DNA from: Candidatus Aenigmatarchaeota archaeon
GTDB lineage: Archaea; Aenigmatarchaeota; Aenigmatarchaeia; GW2011-AR5
Direction of reading: 5' to 3'
Assembly (NCBI GenBank): GCA_016198625.1
Contig: JACQIH010000037.1
Coordinates: 1-11,255, forward strand
DNA: 11,255 nt
This document shows, piece after piece, positions 1 through 6,126 of this stretch. Position 1 is the stretch's first letter; the number at the start of each line of letters is the position of its first letter. The translations under genes were made by a program, and so were the position numbers. The notes beneath the pieces are model-generated. The model worked only from the letters and a program-made list of their open reading frames with translations, made no database searches and was not told the origin of the DNA.

Positions 1-587
1 ACGTCAAAGCCGGCTTTCTCCAGCTTTCTTTTCTCCTGCTCGTAGATTTCCGCGGGCGGTTTCACGACATCGATGCTCTGCGACTTTATCGACAGCATGA
101 TGAAGCCGCTGCGAACGAACTCGTTGAAATTGCGGATGGTAATCTCGGTCAGGTCGGGCTGCGCCAAATCCGAATATACAACGCCGCACTCCTCAACCCA
201 GCAGTAGTCCTCCGGTTTGCGCGCATCGGCAAGCAGCGGTACGATGTTAGGGCGCTGCTTTGCCAGCTCTATGAGCGAGCGAAACGGCTTTTCGGAAAAT
301 TCCAGGGCATAAATGACTCCTTCAAGGCCGATTATATCGCTGACATGCGACGGCGTGGTGCCTGTTGCCGCGCCCAGATACAGCACCCTGCTGCCGGACT
401 TTACCGGCATGCTCTGCAGGCCATTCACCAAAGCCGCCGCAAGCTTGCTCCTCTGGGGCACCCATTCCCGGTATTCTGAGCCGTGCCAAACGACCAATCG
501 CTCTCCATAAACCCTCTTGCCTGGGATGAGATTTTTAGTGAAAAGCTCTTTTCCGCTCTTGAATATACCCGTAAATATTTCCTTCAT
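1..587 (-). CDS. flpA: Fibrillarin-like rRNA/tRNA 2'-O-methyltransferase (partial, 3' end beyond window)
   Basis: This is the SAM-dependent methyltransferase of the archaeal box C/D RNP, which methylates ribose 2'-OH groups on guide-selected rRNA and tRNA sites. The visible 195 residues contain the family landmarks in order: REWVPQRSKLAAAL near residue 41, the SAM-binding stretch VLYLGAATGTTPSHVSD near 69, VIYALEFS near 91, RPNIVPLLADARKPEDY near 112, VVYSDLAQPD near 134 and IMLSIKSQSID near 164. The conserved Lys of RSKL, the Asp of SDLAQP and the Lys of SIKSQSID, in catalytic-site regions of the family, are present. Its ATG overlaps the nop5 stop codon by four bases (ATGA), and a GGGAGG ribosome-binding site lies seven bases upstream inside nop5. 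Co-transcription with nop5 is the usual archaeal arrangement, and the two proteins bind each other directly. The C-terminal end is cut by the window edge. Confidence 0.95.
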   Translation of the reverse strand, partial: MKEIFTGIFKSGKELFTKNLIPGKRVYGERLVVWHGSEYREWVPQRSKLAAALVNGLQSMPVKSGSRVLYLGAATGTTPSHVSDIIGLEGVIYALEFSEKPFRSLIELAKQRPNIVPLLADARKPEDYCWVEECGVVYSDLAQPDLTEITIRNFNEFVRSGFIMLSIKSQSIDVVKPPAEIYEQEKRKLEKAGFD

Positions 588-1561
588 TTCCTTTCCTCCC
601 TGATTTTCCTTATCTCCTCGTCCAGCTCGCTTCGCATCCGGGCTGACTCATCGCGACCGGAGTAAAAATCGATGCGCGCTGCCTGCATCAGCTTCGACGA
701 AATAGTCCTGGCTATCTTGCCCCTTTGCTGCTCCGGCGCGGCGTGTATCCTGCTGTCCAAAAACAGTATTCCATACTTCGGCGACTTGCCCTTCTCGCGC
801 AGATGGCGGAACAAGGCTTTCTCCGCGCCCAATAATTGCAATGTAGATGCGGGCATCTTTGCCAGCTTTTCCAAAGAACCTGCCAGAGCCAAGAAACGCG
901 CGGCAAGCACGGGCTCAATAAGCGAGGAGAAATTAGGCATCAGCTCCTTTGCGGTGTTCCGTATGTATTTCTCAAGGCCTTTCCTGTATTCTTGCTTTTC
1001 CTTCAGCAGCCGCGCATGCTCCGTGATTATCTGCAGGTCGCTTTCGGTAAGCTGCACCCCTACGCTTTCCTTGTAACCGGGGAACATCTCGCGCGTCCCG
1101 TGCTTGAGGACCATGTCAGGCGTCACGTTTTTCAGCTCGGGATAATGGAGCGAATACCATTCCCTGAACCGTTCGCCCAGCAGGTTTTCTATCTTAATCG
1201 CGTCTTCCAAAGCCGCTGAGGCCTGTATCAGCAGCCGGTCGCGCTTCAGCTGCTCCTTCATCCTCCTGCGGGACAGCAGCGCAGCAAACTCCGAAAGAAA
1301 CTTGTTCAGTTCTTCGTTGCTCTTCGCGAATCCCAGGGACAGGGCGTATTCGCGAAAATGTTTCCTTAGAAAGAGCCACGCCGCCTTCTCCTCAGCGACA
1401 ACGTAATCCTTTAGGTCGTCTATGAAATCCTTGTCGATATTGCTTTCAAATTGCTGAAGCGCCTTCGACGGCTCGCTGCTGAACGTCCTGTAGTAAAGCA
1501 GTTCTCCGTCCTCGCTAAAAGCGAAGACGCCTATGGGCGATTTCGCGACAATGGCTTTCAT
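584..1561 (-). CDS. nop5: Nop5 (Nop56/58 homologue), box C/D RNP core protein
   Basis: Nop5 is the scaffold of the archaeal box C/D methylation complex: its N-terminal domain holds fibrillarin, its coiled coil dimerises, and its C-terminal Nop domain binds L7Ae and guide RNA. The 325-residue protein shows this order: an N-terminal alpha/beta domain (about 1-100), a long charged helical part (about 105-205), then the Nop domain (about 206-302). The Nop domain carries MPNFSSLIEPVLAARFLAL, GAEKALFRHL (245-254) and KYGILFLDSRIHAAP. The protein ends in a short charged tail, and it is on the short side for archaeal Nop5 (from memory, often nearer 380-420). The start at 1561 is preceded by no Shine-Dalgarno sequence; a TATA-like box lies about 50 bp upstream and the leader is occupied by hairpins. 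The gene is first in an operon with flpA. Confidence 0.95.
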   Translation of the reverse strand: MKAIVAKSPIGVFAFSEDGELLYYRTFSSEPSKALQQFESNIDKDFIDDLKDYVVAEEKAAWLFLRKHFREYALSLGFAKSNEELNKFLSEFAALLSRRRMKEQLKRDRLLIQASAALEDAIKIENLLGERFREWYSLHYPELKNVTPDMVLKHGTREMFPGYKESVGVQLTESDLQIITEHARLLKEKQEYRKGLEKYIRNTAKELMPNFSSLIEPVLAARFLALAGSLEKLAKMPASTLQLLGAEKALFRHLREKGKSPKYGILFLDSRIHAAPEQQRGKIARTISSKLMQAARIDFYSGRDESARMRSELDEEIRKIREERK

Positions 1562-1566
1562 GGATA

Positions 1567-1591
1567 TTACTTAATCGCCAAGATTAAGTAA
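1567..1591 (-). promoter_or_regulatory. Perfect hairpin in the nop5 leader
   Basis: TTACTTAATC and GATTAAGTAA form a perfect 10-bp inverted repeat with a 5-base loop, ending five bases before the nop5 ATG. If transcription starts about 26 bp from the TATA-like box at 1613-1620, this hairpin would be almost the whole 5' leader of the mRNA. It could control translation or be a DNA operator; the sequence cannot decide between them. Confidence 0.6.
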
Positions 1592-1593
1592 AT

Positions 1594-1610
1594 TGGTGAC
1601 TTCGTCACCA
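1594..1610. promoter_or_regulatory. Second inverted repeat between the nop5 TATA box and its leader hairpin
   Basis: TGGTGAC, a 3-base centre TTC, then GTCACCA: 7-bp perfect arms. It sits just downstream (in nop5 orientation) of the TATA-like box and just upstream of the predicted start point, a typical place for a repressor operator. It may also act on the divergent rps17e promoter. Confidence 0.5.
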
Positions 1611-1612
1611 TC

Positions 1613-1620
1613 TATTTAAG
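1613..1620 (-). promoter_or_regulatory. TATA-like box for nop5-flpA
   Basis: On the minus strand this reads CTTAAATA, a good archaeal TATA match. Its spacing predicts transcription start near 1590, about 30 bases before the nop5 ATG. The prediction rests on sequence and spacing only. Confidence 0.45.
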
Positions 1621-1632
1621 TTTTTTACATAC

Positions 1633-1640
1633 TATTAAAA
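1633..1640 (+). promoter_or_regulatory. TATA-like box for rps17e
   Basis: TATTAAAA on the plus strand would place the transcription start near 1662, inside palindromic repeat copy 1. The AT-rich stretch at 1613-1620 is an alternative box for this gene. Confidence 0.4.
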
Positions 1641-1655
1641 CCTTCGGGAAATCAA

Positions 1656-1683
1656 GAAACTTTTCCGAAAAGTTTCATCAAAA
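1656..1683 (+). repeat. Palindromic repeat, copy 1 (upstream of rps17e)
   Basis: The core is GAAACTTTTC (1656-1665), a one-base centre, then GAAAAGTTTC (1667-1676), followed by ATCAAAA. All 28 bases are identical to the minus strand of 7160-7187 (copy 2). It lies between the rps17e TATA-like box and its ribosome-binding site, overlapping the predicted transcription start, so it would be at the 5' end of the mRNA or act as an operator. Confidence 0.8.
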
Positions 1684-1690
1684 TGGAAAA

Positions 1691-1695
1691 GGGAG
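1691..1695 (+). promoter_or_regulatory. Ribosome-binding site of rps17e
   Basis: GGGAG lies ten bases upstream of the ATG at 1706 and supports that start. Confidence 0.6.
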
Positions 1696-1705
1696 AAATA
1701 ATTAT

Positions 1706-1906
1706 ATGGGCAACATAAGGACATCGGACATAAAAGGGATAAGCAAGGACCTGCTCGGCAAATTCCCGGACAAGTTTTCCCCGGACTTCGAGCAGAACAA
1801 GAAAGTCCTGGCCGAGATGAAGCTCTTCGAGAGCAAGATAGTAAGGAACCAAGTCGCGGGGTATATTGCCCGCCTCGCCAAGCGCAGAAGCGCTAGTGCT
1901 TCTTGA
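1706..1906 (+). CDS. rps17e: 30S ribosomal protein S17e
   Basis: This is a 66-residue small-subunit protein of the archaeal and eukaryotic S17e family. The N-terminus MGNIRTSDIKGISKDLLGKF matches the family pattern MG-IRT-x-VK-x-x-S-x-x-L, and the middle (DFEQNKKVLAEM, then SKIVRNQVAGYIARLAKR) matches the family core almost position by position. The length is normal for archaeal S17e, which lacks the eukaryotic extension. A GGGAG ribosome-binding site supports the start. The gene stands alone on the plus strand, divergent from nop5 and convergent with the mevalonate operon; its last 14 bases overlap the 3' end of the phosphomevalonate kinase gene on the other strand. The tail RRSASAS, which lies largely in that overlap, is low-complexity and probably not conserved. 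Confidence 0.95.
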   Translation: MGNIRTSDIKGISKDLLGKFPDKFSPDFEQNKKVLAEMKLFESKIVRNQVAGYIARLAKRRSASAS

Positions 1907-2993
1907 CCCCTTCGTAATCCACGGTCGCATCGACAAAATGCAGGCCTGATTCTTTCCATTCCTGCTTTACATGCTCCACAATACCCCTGTCAAAGCAAAC
2001 AGCAATCCCGCAGTCGCCTCCGCCGCTGCCCGACAATTTACCGGCAGCGCCGTTCTTGTTCGCGCTTTCAGCAAGGACGCGCAGTTCCGGCGTTTCTATC
2101 GGAATGCCCGAGGCTTCGCCAAGCTCGCGGAGGCAGTCCTCGTTTTTCCTCAAGAGATGCAGGACGGAATCCCATTGTCCTTTCTTCCAGGAGTCAGCGA
2201 CGGTTCTTGCTGTTTCAGCTATCCTGCCCATGCGCAGGGCGTATTCCTCCGGATTCCCGGACTTCCACTCGTTCATCTTCTTCACGGCCGCTGACGTGGA
2301 GAAAGACTCCCCGGTCCATGCTATGAGCAGACGGAAATTCCCAGGAACTTCCAGTTCTTCAACAATAAAGCCCGGCCATTTTTCTGCAACTATGCCAGCA
2401 ATTTTTTCTCCGCTTTCTATTCTTTCCAAAAGCCATTTAGGGTCAAAGCGCGAATAAACGAAAACGCCTCCGTACGTCGACGCCGCCACGTCGAAGGCCG
2501 AGCCGACCTTGCCCTGGGCGAAGTAGTGCGCAATGGTCGCAATCTTGTAAATTTCTTCCTTCCCGGCATTGTAACCATGATAATCTAAAAGCGCAGCCGT
2601 GACAGCAACAGTCGCCGAAGCCGAAGAGCCGAAGCCGATTTTCCTCGGCCCGCCATTCACGACAATCTGCGAGAGCTCGCCCCATGTGCGAATGCTGAAA
2701 GGCTTCGCATCAGTTCCTTTGTCTTCAAGGAAGCGCAGCGTCGTTTCAATAGATTCCTTTATGAATTGCAAATGCTGCCCATAATTTTCCGCGAAAGAAA
2801 GTTCCCTGCCATTCCATTCCGCTTTCAGGTTTCTGATGCCAAAGTCGTCTATGCTTATGAGCACTTCTTCAGAAGGCTCAGCGACGGCATGGACCCGTTT
2901 GTTGATGGCAGCGACAACGCCGACATTCCCCAACTCCAGTATAGACCATTCTCCGGAAACGAACTGCTTGCCGGGAGCCGAGTAATGGATCAT
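1893..2993 (-). CDS. mvaK2: Phosphomevalonate kinase (GHMP family, bacterial MvaK2-like)
   Basis: It phosphorylates 5-phosphomevalonate to 5-diphosphomevalonate using ATP, the second kinase step of the classical mevalonate pathway. The 366-residue protein has the three GHMP motifs: YSAPGKQFVSGEWSILE at the N-terminus, GFGSSASATVAV (120-131) for phosphate binding, and SGSGGGDCGIAV in the C-terminal part. The block KVGSAFDVAASTYGG (162-176), including Asp168, is typical of phosphomevalonate kinase rather than other GHMP kinases. The C-terminal SG-GGGDCGIA form resembles bacterial MvaK2. The frame can be extended upstream by 44 arginine-rich residues, but these read through the mevalonate kinase gene; the ATG at 2993 overlaps that gene's stop codon by four bases and has GGGTGG just upstream, so it is preferred. 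This is the last gene of the operon and overlaps rps17e tail to tail. Confidence 0.9.
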   Translation of the reverse strand: MIHYSAPGKQFVSGEWSILELGNVGVVAAINKRVHAVAEPSEEVLISIDDFGIRNLKAEWNGRELSFAENYGQHLQFIKESIETTLRFLEDKGTDAKPFSIRTWGELSQIVVNGGPRKIGFGSSASATVAVTAALLDYHGYNAGKEEIYKIATIAHYFAQGKVGSAFDVAASTYGGVFVYSRFDPKWLLERIESGEKIAGIVAEKWPGFIVEELEVPGNFRLLIAWTGESFSTSAAVKKMNEWKSGNPEEYALRMGRIAETARTVADSWKKGQWDSVLHLLRKNEDCLRELGEASGIPIETPELRVLAESANKNGAAGKLSGSGGGDCGIAVCFDRGIVEHVKQEWKESGLHFVDATVDYEGVKKH

Positions 2994-4021
2994 TTTTCCA
3001 CCCTGACGCCTTCCACCCCGAGCTCGGCTTCCCAGGGCTCGTATCCGAGGCCGCGGATTGTCTCTTTCAGCTTCTGCTTGTCTTCGTGATAGCAGAGCAT
3101 TATGCCGCCGCCCCCTGCGCCACACAGCTTCGCTGCGCCGCCTATCCGCTTCACGGCAGCATGTATCTCGTCTATTTCCGGTATCGAAACGCCGAGCTCT
3201 GCCAGGTTTTCCTGCGTCATGTTCATCAGCCGCTTCACTTTGCCAAAATCCGCGCCTGCAAGGGCGCTCTTCATTTCAACGACCATGCTGCCGATAGCTT
3301 TCACGCGCCTGTTCCTGTATTCCTCCTCCAGATTCCTCACAAGCTGGACAAGCTCGCCGGTGTTCTTTTCAGGCGGCTTCGTATAGACGAGGACGAAGCC
3401 GTCCATCTCATGATTTATCTCGTCTTTCAAGGACGTAATAATATTTTTCGGCTGGCTGCGCTGGAACCATACAAGGCCGCCGTAGCAGCACGTGGAATTG
3501 TCGCCGCCTGAAGGGGTCCCGTGAATTATCTGCTCAAGCTCGAAGGCCGTTTCATTCACTCCGTCGAGCGTCAGATTCTTTCCTGCGAATTCTGCGAAAG
3601 CTTTTGATAAAGCAACAGCCAGGGACGACGATGAGCCCAGTCCCGAGCCTGCCGGGACGTCTGAATGAACATCAATCTTCATTCCGCTATCGATGCCGAA
3701 TTTCTTCGCGAGCAGGCCGACGGCAGCCTTCCTGTAGTTGCCGTAGCCATCATTTTTTATGAAGGAGAAAAGCTCGGAAAAATTCTTCTTTTCGAAGCAG
3801 TCTTTCCAAAGGCGTTGCGCTTCCGCGGCTTTTTCCAGGGCTTCTTCGCGCGAGAACTCGTTCCGGTTCCCGAACCTGCTGTCGCTGTAAATAAAGGAGC
3901 CGGATTTCTCCACGGCTACTGTCGTCCTTCTTCCGACCGCAGCGATAATCGCGGGCTCTCCATAGACGACGGCGTGCTCGCCTATCAGATGCACCTTGCC
4001 GGGAGCGGAAACCTTGGTCAT
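2990..4021 (-). CDS. mvk: Mevalonate kinase (GHMP family)
   Basis: It converts mevalonate and ATP to 5-phosphomevalonate, the first step of the lower mevalonate pathway. In the 343-residue product, VSAPGKVHLIGEHAVVYG (4-21), PAGSGLGSSSSLAVAL (123-138), HGTPSGGDNSTCCYGG (167-182, with the candidate catalytic Asp174) and LCGAGGGGIML near the C-terminus are the classic mevalonate kinase motifs. The family usually has GTPSGIDN; Gly replaces Ile here and the catalytic Asp is kept. The ATG at 4021 is chosen; a TTG one codon upstream (4024) would add one Met. An AAGG about 13 bases upstream is a weak ribosome-binding site. The gap from the transporter stop codon is 18 bases, and the 3' end overlaps the phosphomevalonate kinase start by four bases, which suggests coupled translation. 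Confidence 0.93.
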   Translation of the reverse strand: MTKVSAPGKVHLIGEHAVVYGEPAIIAAVGRRTTVAVEKSGSFIYSDSRFGNRNEFSREEALEKAAEAQRLWKDCFEKKNFSELFSFIKNDGYGNYRKAAVGLLAKKFGIDSGMKIDVHSDVPAGSGLGSSSSLAVALSKAFAEFAGKNLTLDGVNETAFELEQIIHGTPSGGDNSTCCYGGLVWFQRSQPKNIITSLKDEINHEMDGFVLVYTKPPEKNTGELVQLVRNLEEEYRNRRVKAIGSMVVEMKSALAGADFGKVKRLMNMTQENLAELGVSIPEIDEIHAAVKRIGGAAKLCGAGGGGIMLCYHEDKQKLKETIRGLGYEPWEAELGVEGVRVEK

Positions 4022-4039
4022 CAAAAGGAGTAAACCTTG

Positions 4040-4876
4040 TCAGCTTTTTAAAACTATTAGAGCCGCGGCCAGTATAAGCAAGCCTCCGACAACTGAGCCT
4101 GCCTTCGGAAGCTCGCCGAAAGCCAGGAATGCCGCGACCGGGATAGTAACGTTCATCATCAGGACCATGATTGACGCCTTCTGCGCTTTCAGGAACTTCA
4201 GGCTCTCCGTATAAAACATCAGGGGCAGGGCGGTCGAGAATGTTCCCAGGGCAAGAACCAGCAGCCAGTTTTCAAGGCTCAGCGAAGGCGTCTGGAGCAG
4301 CATAAAGGACAGCAATATAGAACCGATGACAAGAATCCACAAGCTTGTTTCTTCCGCGCTGTATTTTCTCCCTGCATATCTCGACAAGACGGTGTATCCT
4401 GCCAGGAACACCCCAGAAACAACCGCCATCGCGTTCCCGAAAAAGCTGCCCTGAGCTTCTCCGGAAAGGTAAAAAATGACGAGAATTCCAAGGACAGAGA
4501 TTGCCAGCGCATAATAGACGTTCTTCTTCACTCCTTCCTTCAGAAACAGGTAAGCCAGAACAAAGGTATAGACCGGGGATATTTGCTGCAGAAAGGTCAC
4601 GTACGCGATTTTGGTGTTCGCGATGCCAAGGATGTACGTATACAGGGTCGCGACGTAGATTATCGCGAGGGGCAGGAATATTTTTATCCTGCCTTTGTCG
4701 AGCTTCACCCGTTTTTTCCTGAAAATAATTATGGCGGACAATGCCAGGGCCGCGAAGAAGAACCTGTAGAAAAGCATCAGCTCCGCGCTGATAAAGGGCA
4801 GAAGAAGCCTCACAACTATCGGCACGAACGTCCACAGAATGACAGCGGCCAGAACGTAAAGATAGCCTTTGTTCAT
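4040..4876 (-). CDS. EamA/DMT-family membrane transporter
   Basis: This is a 278-residue integral membrane protein of the drug/metabolite transporter superfamily. Roughly ten hydrophobic helices in two EamA-like halves are visible. The first half begins at MNKGYLYVLAAVILWTFVPI and includes the family-like stretch VTFLQQISPVYTFVLAYLFLKEG near residue 93. The second half includes GVFLAGYTVLSRY near 155, ALPLMFYTESLKFLKAQKAS near 216, and a final glycine and alanine-rich helix. The family contains transporters of amino acids, nucleotide sugars and metabolites, so a substrate cannot be read from sequence. Its ATG overlaps the Nudix stop codon by four bases, with GAGG seven bases upstream. Embedding between a Nudix hydrolase and mevalonate kinase suggests, but does not show, transport of a mevalonate-pathway metabolite. 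Confidence 0.85.
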   Translation of the reverse strand: MNKGYLYVLAAVILWTFVPIVVRLLLPFISAELMLFYRFFFAALALSAIIIFRKKRVKLDKGRIKIFLPLAIIYVATLYTYILGIANTKIAYVTFLQQISPVYTFVLAYLFLKEGVKKNVYYALAISVLGILVIFYLSGEAQGSFFGNAMAVVSGVFLAGYTVLSRYAGRKYSAEETSLWILVIGSILLSFMLLQTPSLSLENWLLVLALGTFSTALPLMFYTESLKFLKAQKASIMVLMMNVTIPVAAFLAFGELPKAGSVVGGLLILAAALIVLKS

Positions 4877-5370
4877 TCCTTAACCTCGAAAAACTTCCTG
4901 AGGCAGAGAAGGGTGCCTGGCGTGAAAGTGCCGGGATTATTGCGAATCATCCTATTGATTTCCTCTGCATCAAAGAACTTCGCATATTCCACTTCCTCCT
5001 CGTTGATACTGAAAGGCCCGTTGCTTGCGCAACTGAAAAGGCGTATGTTCTCGCTTTCTTCCCTGACGCGCTTTTTCATGTCGGCCAGAAATTCCAGCGG
5101 CGCTTTGATGCCCAGCTCCTCTTTCAGCTCGCGCTTCGCAGCTTCCTCGTAGGTCTCGCCTGCGCGGACATGGCCGCCTACGTCGCCCCATTTGCCCGGA
5201 TACAGGTCGCGGCTCATAGTCCTCTTTTCCAGAAGAATTTTTCCGCGCGCGCTGACAATAATGATATGTATGTCGCGGTGAATAAGCTTGTTGTCCGAGT
5301 GGCATTGCTCGCGCGTCGCCTTTCCAACAACGTTATCGCGCTCATCGACGACGTCGAAGTATTCTGCCAT
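4873..5370 (-). CDS. Nudix hydrolase, distantly like isopentenyl-diphosphate isomerase type 1/YfcD
   Basis: The 165-residue protein has a perfect Nudix box: G66, E72, then REL (80-82) and EELGI (84-88), with the right spacings (G-x5-E-x7-REU-x-EE-x-GU). The start region FDVVDERDNVVGKATREQ and HRDIHIIIV, followed by LEKRTMSRDLYPGKWGDVGGHV, resembles the YfcD/IDI-1-like Nudix group. True type 1 isopentenyl-diphosphate isomerases have a catalytic Cys in a TNTCCSHP-like segment after the GKW; here that stretch is GKWGDVGGHV with no Cys, so canonical isomerase activity is unlikely from sequence. It may hydrolyse a nucleotide or prenyl diphosphate. The ATG at 5370 is preferred over an in-frame GTG at 5379: AGGTGA lies five bases upstream of the ATG and the HAD stop is one base away. 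The 3' end overlaps the transporter start. Confidence 0.83.
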   Translation of the reverse strand: MAEYFDVVDERDNVVGKATREQCHSDNKLIHRDIHIIIVSARGKILLEKRTMSRDLYPGKWGDVGGHVRAGETYEEAAKRELKEELGIKAPLEFLADMKKRVREESENIRLFSCASNGPFSINEEEVEYAKFFDAEEINRMIRNNPGTFTPGTLLCLRKFFEVKE

Positions 5371-5371
5371 G

Positions 5372-6121
5372 TCATTCACCTGTGATTTTGAGCAGCTGCT
5401 TCTCGAAATTGCGCTTCGTCAGAACTGGTATGCCGAGCTTTCTTGCTTCCCTGCGCTGCGCTGGCGTGCTGTGACCCCACTCGACAAGAACGGGGTTAAT
5501 CCCAAGGCCCATGGTATCTTTGAGGTTTTCGAGGTTGTCCTCGACGAATATCATGTCTTTCGTATCCTTTCCGGATATTCCTGATATAATCTTGAGCTTC
5601 TCGGACTTGCTGTAAGCGTCTTCCCTGGAAAGTATTTTCTTTCTGGGTATCATGACCCCGGAATACCGAAGGACCCTATAAACCGTTTCCTTGTCCTTCG
5701 CCGTCGCTATGAACAGCGAGTGCTCCGCGGAAAGGCGCTTCATCATCCTGATGAATTTTATATTGACTTCCTGCAATCCCAGCCAGTAGCCAAAGCCCTT
5801 TCTCATAAGCTCCTTTCTGCTCTCGAAGAACAAGCGGACAAACTCTACTGCCCTGCTTCTTTGTGTAGTTACAATCCGGTCCCGCCTTTGCAAAATTTTT
5901 TTATCGTCTTCGGGTATTTTACCTTCGCTCAGCATGACCATCATGGCGTAAAAATCTTCGGTGACTTTCGCGAAATTCCGGAGAAAAAGAAAATCCTTCT
6001 TGAGTTTTTTCGTATCTCTAAGCCTGTTTCCCATCCTGTTGAAAGCCATGACGGAGATGATGTACTGCTCATTGGAGCTGTCAATTATGACTCCGTCGAA
6101 GTCGAACGCTATAACTTTCAT
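5372..6121 (-). CDS. HAD-superfamily hydrolase (probable phosphatase)
   Basis: The 249-residue protein begins MKVIAFDFDGVIIDSS, a textbook HAD motif I with nucleophile Asp7 and acid/base Asp9. Motif II is the Thr of FIATAKD (about residue 140), a motif III Lys is likely in SKSEKLK (171-177), and motif IV is IFVEDNLENL (191-200) with Glu194-Asp195. A helical cap of about 110 residues separates motifs I and II, as in phosphoglycolate phosphatase-like members. The substrate is not evident. An upstream in-frame extension of 63 residues is basic and reads through mvaD, so the ATG at 6121, five bases after the mvaD stop, is chosen; no clear ribosome-binding site is seen, which fits translational coupling. 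Location inside the mevalonate operon makes a phosphorylated isoprenoid intermediate a reasonable candidate substrate (inference). Confidence 0.82.
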   Translation of the reverse strand: MKVIAFDFDGVIIDSSNEQYIISVMAFNRMGNRLRDTKKLKKDFLFLRNFAKVTEDFYAMMVMLSEGKIPEDDKKILQRRDRIVTTQRSRAVEFVRLFFESRKELMRKGFGYWLGLQEVNIKFIRMMKRLSAEHSLFIATAKDKETVYRVLRYSGVMIPRKKILSREDAYSKSEKLKIISGISGKDTKDMIFVEDNLENLKDTMGLGINPVLVEWGHSTPAQRREARKLGIPVLTKRNFEKQLLKITGE

Positions 6122-6126
6122 AACAA

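Noticed and set aside
836..1219. Plus-strand frames antisense to nop5 (also 672-1076)
   Set aside because: They mirror the nop5 codons; the minus-strand protein is clearly Nop5.
2994..3125. N-terminal extension of phosphomevalonate kinase by 44 residues
   Set aside because: It is arginine-rich shadow translation of the mevalonate kinase gene; the family N-terminus and ATGA overlap place the start at 2993.
5371..5379. GTG start three codons upstream for the Nudix gene
   Set aside because: The ATG at 5370 has the better spaced AGGTGA and sits one base after the HAD stop codon.
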